Positions 1 to 5,315 of a stretch of DNA of 7,590 nt are shown piece after piece (position 1 is the stretch's first letter; the number at the start of each line of letters is the position of its first letter). Made by a program: the position numbers and the translations under genes. Origin of the DNA: DASQUK01 sp046723645 (GTDB taxonomy: Bacteria; Actinomycetota; Acidimicrobiia; Acidimicrobiales; VFJN01); the NCBI GenBank assembly GCA_046723645.1, contig JBKOUY010000241.1, positions 1-7,590 on the forward strand. Direction: 5' to 3'. The notes beneath the pieces are model-generated. The model searched no databases. It worked only from the letters and a program-made list of their open reading frames with translations, and was not told the DNA's origin.

Positions 1-1541
1 GCCTGCGGTGCGACTTGGCGGATGCCGTCGAGGATCGTATTGCCGGGGATCCGGTGTTGGCCCGACGCGCCCTGCCAGCTCAGCGTCCAACCGCCGGCCT
101 GGTTACCGATGTCGTCGGCGTTGCGGCCGGCGACATACACCTTGGCGTTCTCCGCAAGCGGCAACACGCCGTGATCATTCTTCAGCAACACCTGGGACTT
201 GGCGACGGCCTCGCGGGCCAGCGCCCGATGCTCCGTCGATCCGACGTCGTCCAGGTTCGACCTGTCGGTGTACGGGTGCTCGAACAGGCCGACCTCGAAC
301 TTCTTGGTCAGGATGCGCCGTACCGCGTCGTCGATCCGCTCCATGGGCACCCGGCCGGCGTTCACCTCGTCGAGAAGGGTGGTCTCGAACGGCTCGGAGG
401 AGAACGGCTCCATGAACATGTCGATGCCGGCGTTCACACCGGTCCGCACCTGGGTCGCCCAGTCGCCAGGGATCTGGTGAATGCCCTCCCAATCAGAGAT
501 CACGAACCCGTCGAACCCGATCTGGTCCTTCAGCACGTCGGTGATCAGCTCGCGGTGCGCGTGCATCTTGAGCGGGTTGCCGACCCCGTCCTCGGTCCAG
601 TCCACGCTGGAGAAGGACGGCATCACCGTGCCCGTCTTGTGCCGTCGTACGGCCGCGACGAACGGGGCGAGGTCGATCCGCGCGAAATCCTCCCGGCTGG
701 TGATCGTCACACCCTGGTCGATCGTGTAGTCGCCCGCCGCGGTGTCGAACTCGGTGTCGCCATCGCCGGCGTAGTGCTTGGCCGTCGCTAGCACGCGGTC
801 GTTGTCACGCAGATCGCCGGCGTTGTCACCCTGGAATCCCCTGATCGCCCTGCTGAGGCGGGTCACCAGCTGGGGGTCCTCGGAGAAGCTCTCGTACGTC
901 CGGCCCCACCGAGTGTCCCTGGCCACGCACACGCAGGGCGCGAACGACCACTGCGGACCTGTCGCCCGGGTCTCCTCTGCGACAACGTGCTCGATCCGCT
1001 CGATCAGCTTCGGGTCACGGGTCGAGCCGAGCCCGATGTTGTGCGGGAAGACCGTTGCCCCGTACAGGTTTCCGTGGCCGTGCACCGAGTCCACGCCGTA
1101 CAGGATCGGGATCTGCAACCGCGTCTGCAGCGCATGCTCCTGGAACATGTCGACCATGTCGGCCCACCCGCTCGGCGTGTTGTCCGCCGGCACCGAACCT
1201 CCGCCGGACAGCACTGCGCCCAGCATCAGCGTCGTGACCTGCGTCGGGTCATCGGTCACGGCGCCGCGCTCGGCCATGGTCATCTGGCCGACCTTCTCTT
1301 CCAGCGTCATCCGGCGCATCAGATCCTCGACCCGTTTGGCAACGGGCAGGTCGGGGTTCAGATACGGAGCACCGGTCTGGCGGAACGCGACCCGCCCCTG
1401 CCCATCGGTCGGGTTCGCCGTGAGCGCCGTCGGTGCGGAGCTACCGGTCGGACTGGCGCCGACCGGCGCGGTCAAGCCGGTCGCCAGCAGTGCGAGCGGC
1501 ACCGCAAGCAACGCCATACGTGCGCGTGCACGAGATCGCAT
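1..1541 (-). CDS. Secreted glycoside hydrolase family 3 (beta-glucosidase / exo-1,3-1,4-glucanase type), 3' end beyond window
   Basis: Reading leftward from the ATG at 1541 the frame stays open for 513 codons and runs off the window edge. Residues 1-30 form a signal peptide: an Arg-rich n-region, a Leu/Ala hydrophobic core and a likely cleavage after VGA, so the enzyme is probably exported. The GH3 (beta/alpha)8 domain follows, with MTLEEKVGQM (78-87), YGVDSVHG (148-155), WGRTYESFSEDP (212-223), KHYAGDG (255-261) and GFDGFVISDWEGI (342-354). Asp350 in SDW is the expected nucleophile. The second, flavodoxin-like domain begins around 440 with VLLKNDHGVLPL, and GGWTLSWQG (483-491) is the motif seen in barley ExoI-type exo-glucanases. 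The acid/base Glu would lie in the missing part. Family members release glucose from the non-reducing end of beta-glucans or cellodextrins; the exact linkage cannot be read. A strong ribosome site (GAAGGAG, minus strand, 1553-1547) sits 5 nt before the ATG and fixes the start. No frameshift was seen. Confidence 0.95.
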   Translation of the reverse strand, partial: MRSRARARMALLAVPLALLATGLTAPVGASPTGSSAPTALTANPTDGQGRVAFRQTGAPYLNPDLPVAKRVEDLMRRMTLEEKVGQMTMAERGAVTDDPTQVTTLMLGAVLSGGGSVPADNTPSGWADMVDMFQEHALQTRLQIPILYGVDSVHGHGNLYGATVFPHNIGLGSTRDPKLIERIEHVVAEETRATGPQWSFAPCVCVARDTRWGRTYESFSEDPQLVTRLSRAIRGFQGDNAGDLRDNDRVLATAKHYAGDGDTEFDTAAGDYTIDQGVTITSREDFARIDLAPFVAAVRRHKTGTVMPSFSSVDWTEDGVGNPLKMHAHRELITDVLKDQIGFDGFVISDWEGIHQIPGDWATQVRTGVNAGIDMFMEPFSSEPFETTLLDEVNAGRVPMERIDDAVRRILTKKFEVGLFEHPYTDRSNLDDVGSTEHRALAREAVAKSQVLLKNDHGVLPLAENAKVYVAGRNADDIGNQAGGWTLSWQGASGQHRIPGNTILDGIRQVAPQ

Positions 1542-1793
1542 GATGTCTCCTTCGGGCGGTAGGAGAACCTGAGGAGCACCTTCGCCCCCTCTGCCACACT
1601 CCCGTACCCGATCGCGACGGGGCGTGTAACCCCTCATCCCGCGAGCGCCCGATCACCAGCGTCCGCGCCACCGTTCCTGGCGCCGAATTGGTTGCTCACC
1701 AAGCAATGTGGCGCCAGGAACGGTCACTAAGTACCCCAGCCCCGGCACCATTTCGAGTGCGAGAATGCCGCGCCGCCCACCCGGGCCACGAGG
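1542..1793. other. Non-coding gap upstream of the GH3 gene
   Basis: This 252-bp gap lies between the stop of the VOC gene and the start of the GH3 gene, both on the minus strand. Apart from the GH3 ribosome site and the large inverted repeat described separately, I see no convincing coding region. I also found no clear sigma-70-type promoter boxes and no CebR-like palindrome of the kind that controls many actinobacterial beta-glucosidase genes. The GH3 promoter should lie in roughly 1555-1669, but I cannot place it. Confidence 0.6.
1670..1724. repeat. Perfect 15-bp inverted repeat with 25-nt spacer (terminator, operator or mini-element)
   Basis: The left arm ACCGTTCCTGGCGCC (1670-1684) and right arm GGCGCCAGGAACGGT (1710-1724) are exact reverse complements. 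The 25-nt spacer can form two mutually exclusive small stems: TTGGT/ACCAA (1688-1692 with 1698-1702) and TTGCT/AGCAA (1692-1696 with 1702-1706). The element lies after the VOC gene and before the GH3 gene on the minus strand. The stem is long and GC-rich, but no T-run follows on either strand, so it is not a canonical intrinsic terminator. U-less hairpin terminators have been proposed in actinobacteria, and a cruciform, an operator or the ends of a tiny mobile element are also possible. The structure is certain; the role is not. Confidence 0.75.
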
Positions 1794-2243
1794 TCAGTGG
1801 CCCTCCTCGGACGAGGAGTCCTCGATCCGTGCGGCGACGAGGGGATGGGGGTTCTTCGCCTCCGTGCCGCCGCTGCCGTAGGGCCGGGTGATTATCTCGA
1901 GCAGGTGGCCGTTCGGGTCATCGAAGTAGACGCCCCGACCGTCGTCCCAATGGTTGATGTGGCCGGGATCGCCGCGGAACGGGTCGGACCAGTAGGGCAG
2001 GCCACGCTCGCGAATCCGTCCGAAAACCTCGTCGAACTCCTCTTCGGTCACGAGAAACGCGTAATGAAGTTGCCGGATCTCCGCGGTTGTGTCGACGAAG
2101 TCCAGCGACGTGTCGCGGCTGACCCGGAGCACCGCGAATTCGCCGAGCGAGGTCGGCGCGTCGAGCCCGAGCACCTCGGCAAAGAACAACGCCGTCTGCT
2201 CCTTGTTCCGAGCGTGGACGATGTGGTGGTTCAACACAGCCAT
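1794..2243 (-). CDS. VOC superfamily protein (glyoxalase / bleomycin-resistance / dioxygenase fold)
   Basis: This is a 149-aa cytoplasmic protein, about the usual size for a two-module VOC protein (beta-alpha-beta-beta-beta units). The N-terminal strand LNHHIVHARN is followed by an amphipathic helix (FFAEVLGL). The second module runs through QLHYAFLV to GVYFDDPNGHLLEII, the typical VOC ending. His6, His60 and Glu116 match the family's metal-ligand positions, so a divalent-metal site is likely. The substrate cannot be inferred, since the family includes glyoxalases, ring-cleaving dioxygenases, epimerases and thiol transferases. Residues 121-149 are a polar tail rich in Glu and Ser that is probably disordered. 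The ribosome site before the ATG is weak (GGGTAGTCC), and a GTG two codons in is an alternative start. The start codon lies in a CATG palindrome. The gene stands alone: about 290 bp separate it from the ureohydrolase gene upstream. Confidence 0.88.
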   Translation of the reverse strand: MAVLNHHIVHARNKEQTALFFAEVLGLDAPTSLGEFAVLRVSRDTSLDFVDTTAEIRQLHYAFLVTEEEFDEVFGRIRERGLPYWSDPFRGDPGHINHWDDGRGVYFDDPNGHLLEIITRPYGSGGTEAKNPHPLVAARIEDSSSEEGH

Positions 2244-2298
2244 GGCTAAGGACTACCCGTTGGTCGGCAGGCGGAGCGGCACACACCCACACACAACC

Positions 2299-2454
2299 AC
2301 AAACGGCGTCAACAGCCGCGGCTTCCTGTGGAGCAACGGGACCCACACGACGATCGTGGTCCCTGGAGAACGAACCGACACCGTCGCCCACGACATAAAC
2401 GACCGAGGCGACATCGTGATCCCTGCAGACGGGACGGTCATTCGTCAACCCGAG
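2299..2454 (+). pseudogene. Remnant of a HAF-repeat-type extracellular protein (one repeat)
   Basis: In the plus-strand frame of position 2302, about 50 codons resemble one unit of the HAF / 'GFL..DG.FTTIDVPGA...INDRGQIVG' repeat proteins common in actinobacteria and other soil bacteria. The recognisable parts are NGVNSRGFLWSNG (2302-2340), TTIVVPG just after it, and AHDINDRGDIV ending near 2415. There is no signal peptide, no convincing ribosome site and no second repeat. Upstream the frame runs into the antisense strand of the VOC gene, and downstream it becomes Arg-rich low-complexity sequence antisense to the ureohydrolase gene. The stretch is less GC-biased than its neighbours and opens with an A/C-rich tract (2279-2302). 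I read it as a degraded fragment left by deletion or rearrangement. The frame is technically open from ATG 2242, so a short expressed protein is not strictly excluded. Confidence 0.5.
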
Positions 2455-2481
2455 ACCGCGTGCGGCTGCCGGCTGGCGCCG

Positions 2482-2520
2482 GCCGGCCGTCGGCGACGTT
2501 GGCCGGCGTGCCGGTGGCAC
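2482..2520. terminator. Tandem GC-rich hairpins downstream of the ureohydrolase gene
   Basis: Two stems sit just past the stop codon of the minus-strand ureohydrolase gene. The nearer is GTGCC/GGCAC (2508-2512 with 2516-2520) with a 3-nt loop. The next is GCCGGCC/GGCCGGC (2482-2488 with 2501-2507), whose loop contains a GTC/GAC mini-stem. They are placed as a terminator for the hydratase-ureohydrolase operon would be. No T-run follows, so this is not a classical intrinsic terminator. Such stems also arise by chance in sequence this GC-rich. Confidence 0.35.
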
Positions 2521-2532
2521 CGTCCCTCTGAC

Positions 2533-3414
2533 CTACGGGACGAGGGCGTCGGCGAGGCACGTGACCAGTGCTCGGCCAATCGAACCATCGGCGTCGAGGG
2601 TCGGATTGAAGATCGTGACCTCGATGCCGACGACGGTGCCGGCGCCGATCGCGGCGCCGAGTAGCGCCCCCAGCTCGTCCCAGCGCAGGCCGTCGGGGAG
2701 CCGGTAGTCCACCGCGGGCATGACAGCGTCGTTCACGGCGTCGCAATCGAGGTGGATCCACATGCCGTCGAGGTCGGGGCGGACCAGTTGATCGAGCGCG
2801 TCGCGTGCCACCCGCCGCGCGCCGCGCCGGCGGACAGTTGCGAGGTCGAACACGGTGATGGGCGTGTCCTCGATCCGCTGGCTACCGGCCTGTTCGGCCT
2901 CCGTCGCGTCACGGCGCCCGACATGCACGACGTCGTGGTCCCGGACCAGCGGCGCGCGGCCGTCCAGGTCCGTCACGACGGCCGGTCCCCGACCAGTGGC
3001 GAGGGCGAGATCCATCGACGCAGCCTCGCCGTTCGGTTCGGCCGCAGGTTGGTAGAAGTCGGCGTGGCCGTCGATGAACAGGAGCCCGTAGCGGCCTCGG
3101 CGCCTCAGCGCGAGCAGGTTGCCGAGGAGTATCGAGCAGTCACCGCCCAACACGATCGGGATGTCGCCGCCGTCGAGGACCGCACCGGTTGCGTCGGCGA
3201 GCAGGTACGCGTAGTCGCGCAGCGCAGTGGGATTGCGCAGCCCCGTGACCGGGTCGCGGTCGTGGTCGTAGGCCGGGGGCACGACCAGCCCGGCATGCCG
3301 CGCGCCGAGCGCACCGGCGAGACCGGCGTCGAGGAGGGCGGCCGGTAGGCGCTCGACGCCGCCAGGGAACAGGCCGAGCACGGACGGGGCCTCCAAGACG
3401 ACGTAGCCCGCCAT
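2533..3414 (-). CDS. Arginase/agmatinase-family ureohydrolase with Cys in the first metal motif
   Basis: This is a 293-aa protein with the arginase fold, near the usual 300 aa. Ureohydrolases use a two-Mn centre to hydrolyse guanidino or formimino C-N bonds (arginase, agmatinase, formiminoglutamase, guanidinobutyrase). The ligand motifs are present but altered. GGDCS (90-94) has Cys93 where GGDHS has a metal-binding His. DGHAD (115-119) keeps Asp115, His117 and Asp119. HLDCDAVND (221-229) keeps Asp223 and Asp225 but lacks the usual DP, and Glu265 in GIEVTIFNP fits the late conserved Glu. The substrate cannot be told. I place the start at ATG 3414 because the family-typical opening (VVLEAPSVLGL, then GVERLP) follows at once. 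The frame is also open to an ATG at 3525, but that adds a 37-residue basic leader, overlaps the upstream gene and has no ribosome site. The 3414 start also lacks a clear one. It lies 68 bp after the hydratase gene, so co-transcription is likely. Confidence 0.85.
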   Translation of the reverse strand: MAGYVVLEAPSVLGLFPGGVERLPAALLDAGLAGALGARHAGLVVPPAYDHDRDPVTGLRNPTALRDYAYLLADATGAVLDGGDIPIVLGGDCSILLGNLLALRRRGRYGLLFIDGHADFYQPAAEPNGEAASMDLALATGRGPAVVTDLDGRAPLVRDHDVVHVGRRDATEAEQAGSQRIEDTPITVFDLATVRRRGARRVARDALDQLVRPDLDGMWIHLDCDAVNDAVMPAVDYRLPDGLRWDELGALLGAAIGAGTVVGIEVTIFNPTLDADGSIGRALVTCLADALVP

Positions 3415-3482
3415 GGCAAGCCCGGCTACCAGGAGCCGGAGGGTGCGCCGGCGGTGGCGAGGCACACCTGCGACGTCATCGG

Positions 3483-4178
3483 TCAGCCGGTGGTCGCACG
3501 GTCGTACTTGCGTCCGTTCGGCCATAGGGCCCGACGCCTGCCGCCGTCGACTCGGGCGGCGAAGTCGTTGGCCAATGCCTTGACGTCGGCAGTCGCCTTG
3601 GTGGGGGCTCCGCCGTCGAACGGCGGCTGGGGGTCGTACTCGATCTGGAGCTGGATCGCCTGCGCGGTCTCGGGGTCGTGCAGTCGGGCCACGACGGCCA
3701 AGGCGAGGTCGATCCCTGCCGACACGCCGGCGCCGGTCACGACCTTGCCCTGGAACACCACCCGCTGCGCCGTGGGCCGGGCGCCATAGCGGCTGAGCAG
3801 GTCATAAGTGCGCCAGTGTGTGGTGGCATCGAGCCCGTCGAGCAGCCCCGCCGCGCCGAGAAGCAACGCTCCGGTGCAGACCGAGGCGGTGTACGTGGTG
3901 TGTTCGTGAGCCGAGCGAATCCAGTCGATGACCGGCTCGTACGCGTCGGGGATGAGATCGGGGGTGCAGCCACCGGGGACAAGCACGATGTCGGGTCGCG
4001 TGATCTCGTCGACCGTGTGGTCGATCTCGAGGTGCAACTGCCGGTCCTCGTCGTCGAGCCGACCCCGGCGGGCGGCGCACACGACCGTCTCCGTGTCCGG
4101 GAGCTCGGCGAACACCTGGTAGGGGCCGATCGCATCGAGGACGGTGAATCCGGGATAGAGGCCGATGGCGACCTGCAT
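3483..4178 (-). CDS. DJ-1/PfpI family protein, isonitrile hydratase-like
   Basis: This is a 231-aa cytoplasmic protein of the DJ-1/PfpI (class I glutamine amidotransferase-like) superfamily. It most resembles isonitrile hydratase (Pseudomonas InhA), which adds water to R-N=C to give the N-substituted formamide. Supporting motifs are the early LDAIGPYQVF (Asp15), VPGG (67-70), and the nucleophile elbow ASVCTGALLLGAAGLL with Cys101, the same residue number as the essential Cys of InhA. TTHW (119-122) follows, then VTGAGVSAGIDLAL, and AIQLQIEYDPQPPFDGG near the end matches the hydratase C-terminal signature. The chosen ATG has an AGGAG/AAAGGA ribosome site; an in-frame ATG at 4319 would add 47 residues unrelated to the family. 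The gene is divergent from the SDR and precedes the ureohydrolase. Homology to the GlxA-type regulator at the window's right end is clear, but this protein has no DNA-binding domain. Enzyme class is likely; the natural substrate is unknown. Confidence 0.88.
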   Translation of the reverse strand: MQVAIGLYPGFTVLDAIGPYQVFAELPDTETVVCAARRGRLDDEDRQLHLEIDHTVDEITRPDIVLVPGGCTPDLIPDAYEPVIDWIRSAHEHTTYTASVCTGALLLGAAGLLDGLDATTHWRTYDLLSRYGARPTAQRVVFQGKVVTGAGVSAGIDLALAVVARLHDPETAQAIQLQIEYDPQPPFDGGAPTKATADVKALANDFAARVDGGRRRALWPNGRKYDRATTG

Positions 4179-4472
4179 GTCCTTTCTCCTGTCTGGTTGG
4201 GTCACCGCGGTGTTCGGCCCTCGACGGCGATCTGTCGAGAAGGTCTCCAAGTGCCTCCGGTCCGACACCGCTTCCCTGGCCGTGTCGCGAACGCTCGCGC
4301 CGAGGCGGACGCCGAACATCGCCCAGGCGGGTGACGGGGCGGCGCGTCAAGGTGTGGTCGAGTGCATGGCGGTGTTCGGCCGGCTCCGGATGACAGCCGA
4401 CCGATGAGTTCTCGGTGGCTCTGCCGTCGTGTACGCGTACCCACCCGCGATGCATGCCCGAGAGGGAACCCG
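4179..4472. promoter_or_regulatory. Divergent promoter region with repeated TGTTCGGC-type elements
   Basis: This 294-bp gap separates the hydratase gene (minus) from the SDR gene (plus) and must hold both promoters. A 13-bp direct repeat GCGGTGTTCGGCC occurs at 4207-4219 and 4369-4381. Its core TGTTCGGC appears inverted at 4311-4318 (GCCGAACA), and a near-copy is inverted at 4261-4271 (TCCGACACCGC). One copy lies about 30 bp from the hydratase start and another about 90 bp from the SDR start, as operator sites for a shared regulator might. I see no reliable -35/-10 boxes. Open frames across this gap lack family matches and ribosome sites, so I treat it as non-coding. Confidence 0.45.
4431..4440. 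promoter_or_regulatory. GTACGCGTAC palindrome ahead of the SDR gene
   Basis: A perfect 10-bp palindrome ends 32 bp before the SDR start codon. That position suits an operator or a site overlapping a promoter. It could equally be a chance palindrome, and no second copy was noticed in the window. Confidence 0.3.
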
Positions 4473-5228
4473 ATGTTGTTGGAACGCAAGAACGCAGTCA
4501 TCTACGGCGGCGGCGGGGCCATCGGTGGTGCGGTCGCACGCGCCTTCGCCCGTGATGGCGCCGCAGTACACCTCGCCGGACGGACGCTGGCCAAGCCGGA
4601 GCTGGTTGCTGAGGACATCCGCCGGCGCGGGGGCACGGCGACGGTCGCGCAGGTCGACGCGCTCGACGAGCGCGCCGTCGACGCACACGCCGACGAGCTC
4701 GTGCGCGACCACGGAACCCTGGACATCTCCATGAACCTGATCTCGACAGGCGACGTGCAAGGCACGCCGCTGGTGGAGATGCAGCTCGCCGACTTCGAAC
4801 GGCCCATCCACGACGCCATGCGCTCGACCTATGTGACCGCACGTGCCGCCGGCCGCCACATGATCCACCAGGGCTCGGGGGTCATCCTCATGTTCGGCGG
4901 CGAAGGTGACCCGATCCGCGACTACAACATCGGCGGCTTCCAGATCTCCCTCACCGCCGTCGAGGCGCTGCGCAAGCAGCTGGCGAGCGAGCTCGGTCGC
5001 TACGGCATCCGGGTGGTGTCGCTGCTGACCGGCGGTGTGATCGACTCGATCCCCGCCGACTTCGAGGGTCGCGATGCGCTCGTCGAGTCCCTGGTGGCGC
5101 CCACCCTGCTGGGGCGGGGTGCGACGCTCGAAGACGTCGGCAACGTTGCGGCCTTTGTCGCCTCCGACACGGCGCGCACCATCACCGCGTCGGCCATCAA
5201 CATCACCTGCGGAGCCATCATCACCTGA
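4473..5228 (+). CDS. Atypical short-chain dehydrogenase/reductase (SDR) lacking the Ser-Tyr-Lys triad
   Basis: This is a 251-aa Rossmann-fold protein of classical SDR length. The nucleotide-binding loop is YGGGGAIGGAVARAF (11-25), and AGRT (35-38) begins the segment that usually sets NADPH or NADH preference. VDALDE (61-66) matches the conserved Asp that contacts adenine, and SMNLIS (86-91) stands where NNAG is expected. The catalytic region is abnormal. The active-site Ser strand reads ILMFGGEG (138-145) with no Ser, and the YxxxK segment before AVEALRKQLASELGRYGIRV reads FQISL (156-160), so Tyr became Phe156 and Lys became Leu160. Tyr151 (RDYNIGG) could fill the place of the FabI-type Tyr, but the Lys seven residues on is Ile. 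The ATG at 4473 follows AGAGGGA at a good distance; in-frame ATGs at 4362 and 4404 would add unrelated leaders. The gene is divergent from the hydratase gene. The SDR fold is certain; ordinary dehydrogenase activity is doubtful. Confidence 0.92.
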   Translation: MLLERKNAVIYGGGGAIGGAVARAFARDGAAVHLAGRTLAKPELVAEDIRRRGGTATVAQVDALDERAVDAHADELVRDHGTLDISMNLISTGDVQGTPLVEMQLADFERPIHDAMRSTYVTARAAGRHMIHQGSGVILMFGGEGDPIRDYNIGGFQISLTAVEALRKQLASELGRYGIRVVSLLTGGVIDSIPADFEGRDALVESLVAPTLLGRGATLEDVGNVAAFVASDTARTITASAINITCGAIIT

Positions 5229-5260
5229 GCGCGACCGCATCCGACGGAGCCGCTGCTCGC

Positions 5261-5266
5261 GATAAT
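5261..5266 (+). promoter_or_regulatory. Possible -10 element (GATAAT) before the MDMPI-type gene
   Basis: GATAAT is a rare AT-rich hexamer in this sequence and lies 49 bp before the next start codon, in the 87-bp gap after the SDR gene. It matches a sigma-70-type -10 box well. No good -35 box is found 16-18 bp upstream. It would let the MDMPI-type gene be transcribed independently of the SDR. Confidence 0.3.
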
Positions 5267-5315
5267 TCCCGGCGCAGGGCGTCCGAGCTGGCAGAGGATC
5301 GGGGAGGGTGGAGCC

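Noticed and set aside
15..791. A 258-codon plus-strand frame antisense to the GH3 gene
   Set aside because: The minus-strand frame encodes unmistakable GH3 motifs; this one shows none and is a by-product of third-position GC bias.
2253..2441. A 62-codon minus-strand frame in the gap between the VOC and ureohydrolase genes
   Set aside because: It has no ribosome site and no family match, and the opposite strand shows the HAF-type repeat remnant.
1918..2520. A 200-codon minus-strand frame across the VOC gene and the gap upstream of it
   Set aside because: It is Arg/Pro/Ala-rich with no recognisable domain, in a different frame from the clear VOC protein.
3415..3525. An N-terminal extension of the ureohydrolase from the ATG at 3525
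   Set aside because: It adds a basic 37-residue leader not typical of the family, overlaps the hydratase gene and has no ribosome site. The arginase-type opening starts at 3414.
4179..4319. An N-terminal extension of the isonitrile-hydratase-like protein from the ATG at 4319
   Set aside because: The leader is unlike the family, and a clear ribosome site precedes the ATG at 4178, which also puts the nucleophile Cys at position 101 as in InhA.
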